Source: JBEVJK01 sp963791325 | Lineage (GTDB): Bacteria; Pseudomonadota; Alphaproteobacteria; Rhizobiales; Rhizobiaceae | Length of the DNA stretch: 64,000 bases | Assembly (NCBI GenBank): GCA_963791325.1 | Contig: CAWBRU010000010.1 | Span: forward strand, 62,001 to 126,000 | Direction: 5' to 3' | In this document: positions 27,501 through 36,039 of the stretch, piece by piece | How the letters are laid out: each line of letters opens with the position of its first letter | Numbering within the stretch: the first letter of the stretch is position 1 | The notes under the pieces: generated by a model | The model's database searches: none | Seen by the model: only the letters and a program-made list of their open reading frames with translations | What the model was told of the DNA's origin: nothing | Program-made: the position numbers and the translations under genes

Positions 27501-28820
27501 CTAGAGGATGAACCGCGACAGGTCGGTGTTCTTGGCCAGATCGCCGACATGCTCCTTGACATAGGCTGCGTCGATGGTGACCGACTGGCCGGCACGGTCG
27601 GGGGCGTGGAAGGAAATCTCGTCGAGCACCCGCTCCATCACCGTTTGCAGGCGCCGAGCGCCGATATTTTCGACGCTGGCATTGAGGTCGACGGCGATCC
27701 CCGCAAGCTGGTCGATGGCATCGTCGGTGAACGTCAGGGCAAGCCCCTCGGTCTCCATCAGCGCCATGTACTGCTTGATCAGGCTGGCCTCGGTCTCCGT
27801 CAGGATGCGGCGGAAATCCTCCTTCTCCAGTGCGCGCAGCTCGACCCGGATCGGCAGCCGGCCCTGCAGTTCGGGCAACAGGTCCGACGGCTTGGCGACA
27901 TGAAAGGCGCCCGAGGCGATGAACAGCACGTGGTCGGTCTTCACCGGCCCGTATTTGGTCGCCACTGTGGTGCCCTCGACCAGCGGCAGGAGGTCGCGCT
28001 GCACGCCTTCGCGCGATACGCCGGCACCCACCCCGCCATCGCGCGCGGCGATGGCGATCTTGTCGATCTCGTCGATGAACACGATGCCGTCGTTCTCGGT
28101 CACTTCGAGCGCCTGCCTCACCACTTCGTCCTGGTCGAGCAGCTTGTCGGATTCGTCGTTGATCAGCTGCGCGTAGGAATCGCGCACCGTGGTCTTGATG
28201 GTCTTGGTGCGCTTGCCGCCCATCGCCTTGGACAGCATGTCGTTGATGTTGAGGACGCCGATATTGGCGCCCGGCATGCCGGGGATCTCGAAGCCCGGCA
28301 TGCCGCCGGTGCCGGTATCGGCGATCTCGATCTCGATCTCCTTGTCGTCGAGGCCGCCGTCGCGCAGTTTGCGGCGGAAGCTGTCGCGGGTGGCCGGGCT
28401 CGCCGTCTTGCCGACCAGCGCCTCGAGCACGCGCTCCTCGGCGTTGACATGGGCGCGGGCCTTGACGTCCTCGCGCATCTTGTCGCGCACCAGCCCGATC
28501 GCGACCTCGACCAGGTCGCGCACGATCTGCTCGACGTCGCGGCCGACATAGCCCACCTCGGTGAACTTGGTCGCCTCGACCTTGATGAAGGGCGCGCCGG
28601 CAAGCTTGGCCAGCCGCCGGGAGATCTCGGTCTTGCCGACGCCGGTCGGGCCGATCATCAGGATGTTCTTCGGCATCACCTCTTCGCGCATCTGCCCTTC
28701 GAGCTGCTGCCGGCGCCAGCGGTTGCGCAGCGCGATCGCCACGGCGCGCTTGGCGTCGTTCTGGCCGATGATGAAGCGGTCGAGTTCGGATACGATTTCG
28801 CGAGGAGAAAACGTGGTCAT
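27501..28820 (-). CDS. hslU: ATP-dependent protease ATPase subunit HslU
   Basis: A 439-residue AAA+ unfoldase. Walker A GPTGVGKTE is near residue 57, the pore motif GYVGRDVE near residue 90, the intermediate domain spans about 105-240, Walker B IVFIDEID near residue 250, and the C-terminal tail DLSRFIL docks into HslV. It works with the HslV peptidase, whose gene is usually a near neighbour but is absent here: the 219 bases upstream hold no gene and hslV is nowhere in the window. The length is normal. Confidence 0.97.
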   Translation of the reverse strand: MTTFSPREIVSELDRFIIGQNDAKRAVAIALRNRWRRQQLEGQMREEVMPKNILMIGPTGVGKTEISRRLAKLAGAPFIKVEATKFTEVGYVGRDVEQIVRDLVEVAIGLVRDKMREDVKARAHVNAEERVLEALVGKTASPATRDSFRRKLRDGGLDDKEIEIEIADTGTGGMPGFEIPGMPGANIGVLNINDMLSKAMGGKRTKTIKTTVRDSYAQLINDESDKLLDQDEVVRQALEVTENDGIVFIDEIDKIAIAARDGGVGAGVSREGVQRDLLPLVEGTTVATKYGPVKTDHVLFIASGAFHVAKPSDLLPELQGRLPIRVELRALEKEDFRRILTETEASLIKQYMALMETEGLALTFTDDAIDQLAGIAVDLNASVENIGARRLQTVMERVLDEISFHAPDRAGQSVTIDAAYVKEHVGDLAKNTDLSRFIL

Positions 28821-29039
28821 CAGAAGTTCCAGCCTGCTGCTGCCGGACCGTGTCGAACGGGAGGAGCAGCGTCATTGCGTTTTGGGTCGGATCGCTTCGA
28901 GGACAAGCCGAACGCCGGTCCAAGAGCAAGGGATAACGACCAACCATATAGGAAGCCGGACGGCCAGCACAAAGCCTGGCCGCAAAGCGCGGAACAATGG
29001 GGCTGCTGCGCCGTTCTAAGGGGTTGTCGGAGGAAGCCG

Positions 29040-29225
29040 ATGAACACCCTGCAGATCTCGGACGCGTTCGATCCTTATTATGCCGGGCGAAAAGGCCTGT
29101 TGACGCCGACGCGCGTCGGCGACGACCAGCCCGCGCGGGATCGGCCGGCGCCAGCCGATCGGCCCCAGATGACCACGTCGGCCGTTCCAGCCGAAGCGGC
29201 CGAGGCGCCGAAAAGGGCTGCCTAG
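29040..29225 (+). CDS. Small disordered hypothetical protein
   Basis: A 61-residue protein with a near-ideal ribosome-binding site (TCGGAGGAAG) six bases before its ATG. The first 28 residues (LQISDAFDPYYAGRKGLLTP) look folded; the rest is rich in Ala, Pro and Asp and is probably disordered. There is no signal peptide. Its TAG stop lies on CTAG, shared with the opposing TAG of hemW. I do not recognise it. The strong ribosome-binding site is the main reason to call it real. Confidence 0.55.
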   Translation: MNTLQISDAFDPYYAGRKGLLTPTRVGDDQPARDRPAPADRPQMTTSAVPAEAAEAPKRAA

Positions 29226-30394
29226 GCCGGCTCCCGCGCCAGTTCAGCGACCAGCGCATTTAGCACCAGCGCGCCGCTTGCGGTCGCCCGGATGCGGCCG
29301 TCGGCCGAGACGGCGACCAATTCTTCCGCTTCGAGCATCGCTAGCCGCTCTGCCGGCAGCGGCCGGCCGGCAAGGTCCTCATAGCGGGAGAGCGCGATGC
29401 CTTCGCGAAGGCGCAGGCCCATCAGCAGGAATTCGTCGGCCTCCTCGGTTCGCGACAGCCGCTCGCCGCCGACGCTGCCGTGGCCCCGTGCCTCGACCGC
29501 CGCCAGCCAGCTCTCCGGCGTCGGCTCGGCAATGGTGACGACCCGCGCCCCGTCTTCGACGAAGCGGCCATGTGCGCCCGGGCCGACCCCGATATACTCG
29601 CCGTAGCGCCAATAGGTGAGATTATGGCTGCTTTCCGCGCCCGGCTGCGCGTGGTTGGAGATCTCGTAGGCCGGCAAACCATGGCCGGCGGTGACATCCT
29701 GGGTGAGGCGGTAGAGATCGGCGGCCTGGTCGGCATCCGGCACGACGAGCCGGCCGGCGGCCTGCAACGCGTGAAACGGGGTGCCCGGTTCGACCGTCAG
29801 CTGGTAAAGCGACAGGTGATCGGCGGCATAGCCGATCGCGGCCTCCAGCTCGCGCTCCCAGGCGTGGGCTGTCTGCCGCGGGCGCGCATAGATCAGGTCG
29901 AAGGATAAACGCGGGAAGATGGCGCGGGCGAGGGCGATCGCGGCGAGCGCCTCGTCGGCCGAATGCAGCCGGCCGAGCAGGCGCAGGTCGCGGTCATCGA
30001 GCGACTGGACCCCGAGCGAGACGCGGTTCACCCCGGCGGCACGGTAGCCGCGGAAGCGCTCGGCCTCCACCGACGACGGATTGGCTTCGAGCGTGACCTC
30101 GATCCCGGCCGGCACGGCATAGGCGCCGGCGACGGCGTCGAGGATGGCGCCGACCGTCTCGGCCTGCATCAGCGACGGTGTGCCGCCGCCGAGGAAGATG
30201 CTGGTGACCTGACGCGGCCCGGTGCGGGCGCGCATCGCCGCAAGCTCGCGCGCCATCGCCCGGGCGAACCGCGGCTGGTCGACCGGCCGGTGGCGGACAT
30301 GCGAATTGAAATCGCAGTAGGGGCACTTGGCCGCGCAGAATGGCCAATGCACGTAGACGCCGAAGCCCGGCGTGCCGTCGTCGTGCCCGGTCAC
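29222..30394 (-). CDS. hemW: HemW-like radical SAM haem chaperone
   Basis: A 390-residue radical SAM protein. The cluster motif CAAKCPYCDF is near residue 19, with LGGGTPSLM, and HNLTYW near residue 255, marking the HemW/HemN-like group. HemW is thought to deliver haem to respiratory enzymes rather than to act as coproporphyrinogen oxidase. The start is GTG at 30394 (VTGHDDGTPGFGVYVHWPFC), overlapping the rdgB stop; upstream codons are the shadow of rdgB. It ends a four-gene run rph, glyoxalase, rdgB, hemW. Confidence 0.92.
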   Translation of the reverse strand: MTGHDDGTPGFGVYVHWPFCAAKCPYCDFNSHVRHRPVDQPRFARAMARELAAMRARTGPRQVTSIFLGGGTPSLMQAETVGAILDAVAGAYAVPAGIEVTLEANPSSVEAERFRGYRAAGVNRVSLGVQSLDDRDLRLLGRLHSADEALAAIALARAIFPRLSFDLIYARPRQTAHAWERELEAAIGYAADHLSLYQLTVEPGTPFHALQAAGRLVVPDADQAADLYRLTQDVTAGHGLPAYEISNHAQPGAESSHNLTYWRYGEYIGVGPGAHGRFVEDGARVVTIAEPTPESWLAAVEARGHGSVGGERLSRTEEADEFLLMGLRLREGIALSRYEDLAGRPLPAERLAMLEAEELVAVSADGRIRATASGALVLNALVAELAREPA

Positions 30395-31041
30395 GGCGCG
30401 CCGAGCTTGGCTCGGGCGAAAGCCTGGAAGGCGCGGGCGCGGTGCGACAGCGCGGTCGCCTGGCCGGGCTGCCAACTGTGCTTCTCGGCCGCCTCCATCT
30501 CGCCGAAGGTTCGGTCATGGCCGTGCGGCACGAACATCGGATCATAGCCGAATCCCATGTCGCCGCGGGGCGGCCATACCAGCCGGCCTTCGGCCTCGCC
30601 GCGGAAGAACTCGGCACTCCCATCGGGATCGGCAAGGCAGAGCACGGCGACGAAGCGGCCGCTGCGTTCGGCAGGCGTGCGCGCCCCGGCCTGCCGCAAC
30701 AGGTCCTCGGTGCGCTGCATGGCAAGCCGGAAATCGCGGCTGCCGTCCTCCTGCTCGGCCCAATCGGCGGTATAGACGCCCGGCCGGCCGCCGAGCGCAT
30801 CGACGACCAGGCCGGAATCGTCCGACAGCGCCGGCAAGCCGGTGGCAAGCGCTGCGGCATTGGCCTTGATCAGCGCATTCTCCTCGAAGGTGGTGCCGGT
30901 CTCCTCGGGCTCGGCCAGGCCGAGCTCCTTGGCCGAACGCAGCGTCAGCCCGAATGGCGACAACAGGTCGGCAAATTCCCTGAGCTTGCCGGCGTTGTGG
31001 GTGGCCACGACGATCGTCCTGGCGCGCAGCAGCGGGGTCAC
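30391..31041 (-). CDS. rdgB: XTP/dITP diphosphatase
   Basis: A 216-residue Ham1/RdgB pyrophosphatase that removes ITP and XTP from the nucleotide pool. Motifs are VVATHNAGKLREF, ETGTTFEENALIKA, ALSDDSGLVVDALGGRPGVY and GFGYDPMFV. The start is GTG at 31041, overlapping the stop of the glyoxalase gene (GTGA), and its own TGA overlaps the hemW GTG. The chain of four-base overlaps shows a single mRNA. Confidence 0.95.
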   Translation of the reverse strand: MTPLLRARTIVVATHNAGKLREFADLLSPFGLTLRSAKELGLAEPEETGTTFEENALIKANAAALATGLPALSDDSGLVVDALGGRPGVYTADWAEQEDGSRDFRLAMQRTEDLLRQAGARTPAERSGRFVAVLCLADPDGSAEFFRGEAEGRLVWPPRGDMGFGYDPMFVPHGHDRTFGEMEAAEKHSWQPGQATALSHRARAFQAFARAKLGAP

Positions 31042-31451
31042 GGCCGCGCCCAGATCGACGGTTCGGCGAATTCGATCGAATTGCCCGACGGGTCGCGGAA
31101 GTAGATCGAGCGGGCGCCGTTCGGCCAGCGGAAATCGGCTTCGATGACGACGCCTTGCGCCTCGAGGCGGCTTCGCCAGGCGTCGATCTCCGCGCCGCCG
31201 GCGGCAAAGCACAGATGCCCGGGGCCGTGCGCGCCATGGGCCGGCACCGGCAGCGGCGAACCGGGTGGCGGCGGCACCGCGGTGGCGTTGGGGTTGAACA
31301 ACAGCAGCACGCCCTCGCCGCAGCGGAAGAAGGCATGGCGCCCGGCCATATTGGTGATCGGCTCGAGCCCCAGCGCGTCGCGGTAGAAGGCCTCCGCCGC
31401 CGGCAGATCGTTGACGTAGAGCGCCGATTCGAGGATCGCTGCGGGACGCAT
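31038..31451 (-). CDS. Glyoxalase/bleomycin-resistance (VOC) family protein
   Basis: A 137-residue vicinal-oxygen-chelate protein: two beta-alpha-beta-beta-beta modules, with ALYVNDLPAAEAFYRDALGL near the start and YFRDPSGNSIEF at the C-terminus. Metal-ligand candidates are Glu8, His about 78 and Glu about 131. The substrate is unknown. It lies between rph and rdgB (11-base gap and four-base overlap), a context of RNA maturation and nucleotide cleaning that does not define its role. Confidence 0.88.
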   Translation of the reverse strand: MRPAAILESALYVNDLPAAEAFYRDALGLEPITNMAGRHAFFRCGEGVLLLFNPNATAVPPPPGSPLPVPAHGAHGPGHLCFAAGGAEIDAWRSRLEAQGVVIEADFRWPNGARSIYFRDPSGNSIEFAEPSIWARP

Positions 31452-31462
31452 GCCGGCTCCCT

Positions 31463-32179
31463 TCAGGCAACCGCCATCTGCTGCAGGTCGACGAGGCGCT
31501 GGATGCCCTTCTTGGCAAGCCCGAGCAGGGCCAGGAACTCCGCCTCGCTGAACGGGACGCCTTCGGCCGTACCCTGCACCTCGACGATGCCGCCCTGGCC
31601 GGTCATGACGAAATTGGCGTCGGTGCCGGCGCCCGAATCCTCGATGTAGTCGAGATCGATGACCGGCTGGCCGTCGCAGATGCCGCAGGAGATGGCCGCC
31701 ACATGGTCGCGCAGCACCTTCGGCACACTGACCATCTGCCGCGTCTCCATCCAGCGCAAGCAATCGTGCAGCGCGATCCAACCGCCGGTGATGGAGGCGG
31801 TGCGGGTGCCGCCGTCGGCCTGCAGCACATCGCAATCGACGGTGATCTGAACCTCCCCGAGCGCCTGCATGTCGATCACGGCCCGCAGACTGCGGCCGAT
31901 CAGCCGCTGAATCTCCAGCGTGCGGCCGCCCTGTCGCCCGGCCGCGGCCTCGCGGCGCATGCGCTCCCCGGTGGCGCGCGGCAGCATGCCGTACTCGGCC
32001 GTGACCCAGCCCTTGCCGCTGTTGCGCATCCAGCCCGGCACCTTTTCCTCCAGGCTGGCGGTGCACAGCACATGGGTGTCGCCGAACTTCACCAGGCAGG
32101 AGCCCTCCGCATGCTTGGAAACGCCGCGTTCAAAGGAGATCGCGCGCATTTCGTCGGGCTGGCGTTTGGAAGGGCGCAT
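31463..32179 (-). CDS. rph: Ribonuclease PH
   Basis: A 238-residue phosphorolytic 3'-5' exonuclease that trims tRNA 3' ends. The N-terminal RPSKRQPDEMRAISFERGVS, FGDTHVLCTASLEEKVPGW, and DCDVLQADGGTRTASITGG are the family hallmarks. The ATG at 32179 starts this conserved region. It is divergent from hrcA across a 139-base gap, the usual alphaproteobacterial arrangement. Confidence 0.96.
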   Translation of the reverse strand: MRPSKRQPDEMRAISFERGVSKHAEGSCLVKFGDTHVLCTASLEEKVPGWMRNSGKGWVTAEYGMLPRATGERMRREAAAGRQGGRTLEIQRLIGRSLRAVIDMQALGEVQITVDCDVLQADGGTRTASITGGWIALHDCLRWMETRQMVSVPKVLRDHVAAISCGICDGQPVIDLDYIEDSGAGTDANFVMTGQGGIVEVQGTAEGVPFSEAEFLALLGLAKKGIQRLVDLQQMAVA

Positions 32180-32318
32180 CAAGTCGGTCCGGTTCTGGTC
32201 GAGATCGGACGGGCTTGTAAACGCATGCGGCGGACGGCGCAAAGGCAAAATGCCTGCCGCAGGGCGAGGTTGTCTTCGCCGGCTGCGATTTATATCTTGC
32301 TGCGGGCGAGGAGCCCGC

Positions 32319-33392
32319 ATGATGACAACGCCCGTCGCCGACCAGACGCTGCAGGCGCTCGACGCCCGCTCCCGCGAGATCTTCCGGCTAATCGTCGACT
32401 CCTATCTGAGGGAAGGCGAGCCGCTCGGCTCGCGCAGCCTGGCGCGCATGCTGCCTCAATCGCTGTCACCTGCGACGGTGCGCAACGTGATGAGCGACCT
32501 CGAACATCTCGGGCTGGTCTATGCGCCGCACGTTTCGGCCGGGCGGCTGCCCACCCATAAGGGGCTGCGCCTGTTCATCGACGCGTTTCTCGAGCTCGGC
32601 GACGTCTCCGACGAGGAGCGCAAAGTGATCGAGGCGCAGATGAAGGCCTCCGGCAGCGGTGCCACCCTCGAGCACATGCTGACCGAAGCCAGCCAGCTGC
32701 TGTCGGGCCTGTCGCGCGGCGCCGGACTCGTCGTCGCGGGCAAGAGCGAGGCGGCGTTGAAGCACATCGAGTTCATCCAGCTCGAGCCGACCAAAGCGCT
32801 CGCCGTGCTGGTCTCGCAGAGCGGCGATGTCGAGAACCGGGTGATCGACGTGCCGGTCGGCGTCACCGCCTCACAGCTGCACGAAGCGTCGAACTACCTC
32901 AACGCCCACATTCGCGGCCGCACGCTTTCCGAGGCCAAGATCGAGATCGCGCGCCTGCGCGAGGAGACCAGGGCCGCGCTCGACACCCTGTCGCAGGAAC
33001 TGGTCGAAAAGGGCCTGGCGGTATGGGCCGGCAGCGAGAGCGATCTGCCGGTTCGGCTGATCGTGCGCGGTCGGGCCAACCTGCTCGAGAACGTGACGGC
33101 GCAGGCCGACATCGAGCTCATCCGGCATCTGTTCGAGGATCTGGAGACCAAGGACGGGCTGGTGCAGCTGCTCGATCTCGCAGAGCAGGGGCCGGGGGTC
33201 AGGATCTTCATCGGCTCCGAGAACCGGCTGTTCTCGATGTCGGGATCGTCGCTGGTCGTGGCGCCCTACCGCGACAAGGATTCGCGCGTCGTCGGCGCGC
33301 TCGGCGTCATCGGCCCGACGCGGCTCAATTATGCGCGCATTGTGCCGATGGTCGACTATACGGCGCAGCTGATCAGCCGGATGCTGCGCTAA
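32319..33392 (+). CDS. hrcA: Heat-inducible transcription repressor HrcA
   Basis: A 357-residue repressor of chaperone genes that binds CIRCE operators. The N-terminal winged helix (REIFRLIVDSYLREGEPLGS, LSPATVRNVMSDLEHLGL) spans about residues 15-85; the GAF-like middle and the C-terminal VIGPTRLNYARIVPMVDYT follow. Two successive ATG codons start the gene; the first is used here. I saw no CIRCE inverted repeat in the window, so its operators (groESL, for example) lie elsewhere. grpE follows 81 bases later. Confidence 0.95.
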   Translation: MMTTPVADQTLQALDARSREIFRLIVDSYLREGEPLGSRSLARMLPQSLSPATVRNVMSDLEHLGLVYAPHVSAGRLPTHKGLRLFIDAFLELGDVSDEERKVIEAQMKASGSGATLEHMLTEASQLLSGLSRGAGLVVAGKSEAALKHIEFIQLEPTKALAVLVSQSGDVENRVIDVPVGVTASQLHEASNYLNAHIRGRTLSEAKIEIARLREETRAALDTLSQELVEKGLAVWAGSESDLPVRLIVRGRANLLENVTAQADIELIRHLFEDLETKDGLVQLLDLAEQGPGVRIFIGSENRLFSMSGSSLVVAPYRDKDSRVVGALGVIGPTRLNYARIVPMVDYTAQLISRMLR

Positions 33393-33404
33393 GCCCGCTT
33401 ATCC

Positions 33405-33433
33405 CTTGATTTTTGCCGGCCGAACCTCGATAT
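33405..33433 (+). promoter_or_regulatory. RpoH-like promoter before grpE
   Basis: CTTGAT, 17 bases, CGATAT resembles the heat-shock (RpoH) promoter pattern and ends 40 bases before the grpE ATG. It lies in the hrcA-grpE gap, so grpE could be expressed independently of hrcA. Call based on pattern only. Confidence 0.4.
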
Positions 33434-33473
33434 CGGGCGCAAATCGACACGCCTAACCGATGGAATTTGCGCA

Positions 33474-34121
33474 ATGAGCGACAAGGCCAAAAGCGATCGC
33501 ATGCCGGAGGAGATGCTGGCCGAGCCGGCCGCCCCCACCGACGCCGCGGCGGCGGATGCCGCCGAGGCCACCGACGACTACGAAGTCGTCGTTCGGCTGA
33601 TGAAGGACAATGAAGAGTTGAAGGACCGGGCGCTGCGCATCGCGGCGGAGATGGAGAATTTGCGCCGGCGCACGGCCCGCGATGTCCATGATGCCCGCTC
33701 CTACGCGATCGCCAACTTCGCCCGTGACATGCTGTCGGTATCCGACAATCTGCGCCGCGCGCTCGACGCCATTCCCGCCGAGGCCAGGTCTGCCGGCGAT
33801 GCCGGCTTCAAATCGCTGGTGGAAGGCGTGGAGATGACCGAGCGGGCGATGCTTGGCGCGCTGGAGCGGCACGGCGTCAAGCGCCTGCAGCCCGAAGGCG
33901 AGAAGTTCGATCCGAACTTCCACCAGGCGATGTTCGAAGTGCCCAATCCCGATGTCCCGGCGAACACCGTCGTACAGGTCGTCCAGCCTGGCTACTCGAT
34001 CGGCGAACGGGTGCTGCGGCCGGCGATGGTCGGCGTGTCCCGCGGCGGCCCCAAGCAGCCCGCCGAGGCGGGCGCGGCCGAGCCCGGCCCGATCGACCCG
34101 GACGCGGAAAAGGACGCCTGA
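33474..34121 (+). CDS. grpE: Nucleotide exchange factor GrpE
   Basis: A 215-residue DnaK co-chaperone that releases ADP. An acidic, Ala-rich N-terminus precedes a long coiled coil (DNEELKDRALRIAAEMENLR) and the C-terminal beta domain with FDPNFHQAMFEVPNPD and GYSIGERVLRPAMVGVSRGG. Length is ordinary for alphaproteobacteria. It lies downstream of hrcA and upstream of a TRIC-like channel gene. The RpoH-like promoter at 33405-33433 fits heat induction. Confidence 0.97.
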   Translation: MSDKAKSDRMPEEMLAEPAAPTDAAAADAAEATDDYEVVVRLMKDNEELKDRALRIAAEMENLRRRTARDVHDARSYAIANFARDMLSVSDNLRRALDAIPAEARSAGDAGFKSLVEGVEMTERAMLGALERHGVKRLQPEGEKFDPNFHQAMFEVPNPDVPANTVVQVVQPGYSIGERVLRPAMVGVSRGGPKQPAEAGAAEPGPIDPDAEKDA

Positions 34122-34177
34122 ACGATCCTCGGGATGGCGATGGCGGACGCCGCACCGGTTGAGTAGAAGAATCGGGC

Positions 34178-34810
34178 ATGAGCCCGATTCAGTTCCTCGA
34201 CTACGGCGGCGTTGCCGTCTTCGCCGCGACCGGCGCTCTGGCGGCCTCGCGCAAGCAGCTCGACATCATCGGTTTCCTGTTCCTGGCCACGATCACGGGG
34301 ATTGGCGGCGGCACCTTTCGCGATCTGATCCTTGCCGTCCCGGTGTTCTGGGTTGCCAATCCCGATTTCGTGACGATTTCGGCGGCTATCGCGATCATCG
34401 TCTATTTCGGCGCCCACCTGCTGGAATCCCGCTACAAGATGCTGCTCTGGCTCGACGCGATCGGCCTCGCCGCTTTTGCGGTGATGGGGGCGGAGAAGGG
34501 GCTCATCGTCACCGGGTCGGCGCCGATCGCGGTGATTACCGGCGTGCTCACCGCCACGTTCGGGGGCATTCTGCGCGACATGGTCGCGGGCGAGCCGTCG
34601 GTGCTGCTGCGGCCCGAAATCTACGTCACCGCCGCCCTGGTCGGCGCCGCCATCTATGTCTTTCTCGACCTTGCGGGGATGCCGGCGGGGTTCTCGGCAC
34701 CGCTCGCCTTCATCGCCGGATTGGTGGTCCGCGGCGGCGCCCTGCGCTATGGCTGGGCCTTTCCGCCCTATCGGGCGCGGCCCGGCCGCCGCCCCGAGGA
34801 CATCCTCTGA
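34178..34810 (+). CDS. TRIC-like/UPF0126 membrane channel protein
   Basis: A 210-residue protein with about six to seven transmembrane segments and two internal glycine-rich repeats, GIGGGTFRDLIL near residue 42 and FGGILRDMVAGEP near residue 128. These mark the UPF0126 family, prokaryotic relatives of TRIC trimeric intracellular cation channels. It probably conducts monovalent cations, but its physiological role is unknown. The gene follows grpE by 56 bases and is convergent with the PfkB gene six bases away. Confidence 0.9.
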   Translation: MSPIQFLDYGGVAVFAATGALAASRKQLDIIGFLFLATITGIGGGTFRDLILAVPVFWVANPDFVTISAAIAIIVYFGAHLLESRYKMLLWLDAIGLAAFAVMGAEKGLIVTGSAPIAVITGVLTATFGGILRDMVAGEPSVLLRPEIYVTAALVGAAIYVFLDLAGMPAGFSAPLAFIAGLVVRGGALRYGWAFPPYRARPGRRPEDIL

Positions 34811-34816
34811 CGGCTG

Positions 34817-35809
34817 TCAGCCGAGCCCGGCCTGCTCGGCCTCGTGCTTGAGATTCTGCCGCGGCCGCGGTCCGATCTGCTGGATGCACAGTCCGGCCGC
34901 CAGCGATCCCAGCCGGCCGCAATCCTCCAGGTCGCGCCCGCTGGTGTAGCCATGCAGGAACCCGGCGGCGTAGAGGTCGCCCGCCCCGGTGGTGTCGACC
35001 AGTTCCGCGATCCTGATCGCCGGGACCGCGACGGTACGTTCACGCGTCACGATCACCGAACCCAACTCGGAGCGGGTCACGGCGGCGAGCTTGCAATCGT
35101 TGCGGATCGCGTCGAGCGCAGCCTCGAAGGAAGCGGTCTGGTAGAGCGACTTCAGCTCGCTTTCGTTGGCGAAGACGATGTCGACGGTCTGCGACCGCAT
35201 CAGGTCGAGAAACTCGCCGCGGTAGCGGTCGACGCAGAATGGGTCGGACAGCGTCATCGACACCTCGCGGCCGGCTTTGTGGGCGATCTCGGCGGTCTGG
35301 CGGATGGCCTGCTTGGCCCGCGGCGGATCCCACAGGTAGCCTTCGAAATAGGTCACCTTGGCAGCCCTAGCCTTGTCGGGCTCGACGTCTTCCGGACCGA
35401 GCTCGACGCAGGCGCCGAGATAGGTGTTCATCGAGCGCTCGCCGTCCGGCGTGACAAAGATCATCGAGCGCGCCGTCGGCGGCTCCCCGGTCAGCGGTTT
35501 GGTGTCGAAGGCGACGCCCTGGGCGCGAATGTCGTGAGTGTAGATCTCGCCGAGCTTGTCGGCCGAAACCTTGCCGAAAAACGCGGCACGGCCGCCGAAG
35601 CTGGCGACGCCTGCCGCGGTGTTGCCGGCCGAGCCCCCGGAAGCTTCGGTCGCCGGGCCCATCCGGCTGTAGAGCAGCTCCGCCCGCCCCATGTCGATCA
35701 GGTTCATCGCCCCCTTGATGATGGAATTGGCGGCGAGGAAGGCCTCGTCGCACTGCGCGATGATGTCGACAATGGCATTGCCGATGCAAAGCACGTCATA
35801 CTCGCTCAT
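34817..35809 (-). CDS. PfkB-family (adenosine-kinase-like) carbohydrate kinase
   Basis: A 330-residue ribokinase-fold enzyme. Substrate motif GGSAGNTAAGVASFGG is near residue 60 and the catalytic anion-hole motif ELVDTTGAGDLYAAGFLHG near residue 276, with the base Asp in GAGD. This sequence group is usually labelled adenosine kinase in Rhizobiales; sugar substrates cannot be excluded. I chose the ATG at 35809, which has GGAG at a suitable distance; a GTG six bases upstream would be too close to it. It is divergent from the kefB-like gene. Confidence 0.88.
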   Translation of the reverse strand: MSEYDVLCIGNAIVDIIAQCDEAFLAANSIIKGAMNLIDMGRAELLYSRMGPATEASGGSAGNTAAGVASFGGRAAFFGKVSADKLGEIYTHDIRAQGVAFDTKPLTGEPPTARSMIFVTPDGERSMNTYLGACVELGPEDVEPDKARAAKVTYFEGYLWDPPRAKQAIRQTAEIAHKAGREVSMTLSDPFCVDRYRGEFLDLMRSQTVDIVFANESELKSLYQTASFEAALDAIRNDCKLAAVTRSELGSVIVTRERTVAVPAIRIAELVDTTGAGDLYAAGFLHGYTSGRDLEDCGRLGSLAAGLCIQQIGPRPRQNLKHEAEQAGLG

Positions 35810-36039
35810 GATCACTCCACGCCGCGGCCGCGCGCCGTTGTCGCAGGCCGACCGTGCGGCGGTCTAGCTGCTCAGCCGCCGATTGCAAGCGACAAATGGA
35901 CGTACCCCGTCCCTCGGAGGGCGGAAAGGCTCGACCCTCGGGTTGCACCGCCGCCGGCCGATCCACATTATGCAAGACCGTCCCCGACGCGTCCGGCAAT
36001 GCCGGGCGCCTTTCTCACCCCCGCATGGAAGCTTTGCCG

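Noticed and set aside
27201..29225. A 674-codon frame opposite hslU
   Set aside because: Antisense of hslU; only its last 61 codons, which have their own ribosome-binding site at 29040, look real.
32180..32318. CIRCE operator before hrcA
   Set aside because: No TTAGCACTC-N9-GAGTGCTAA or near match in the gap.
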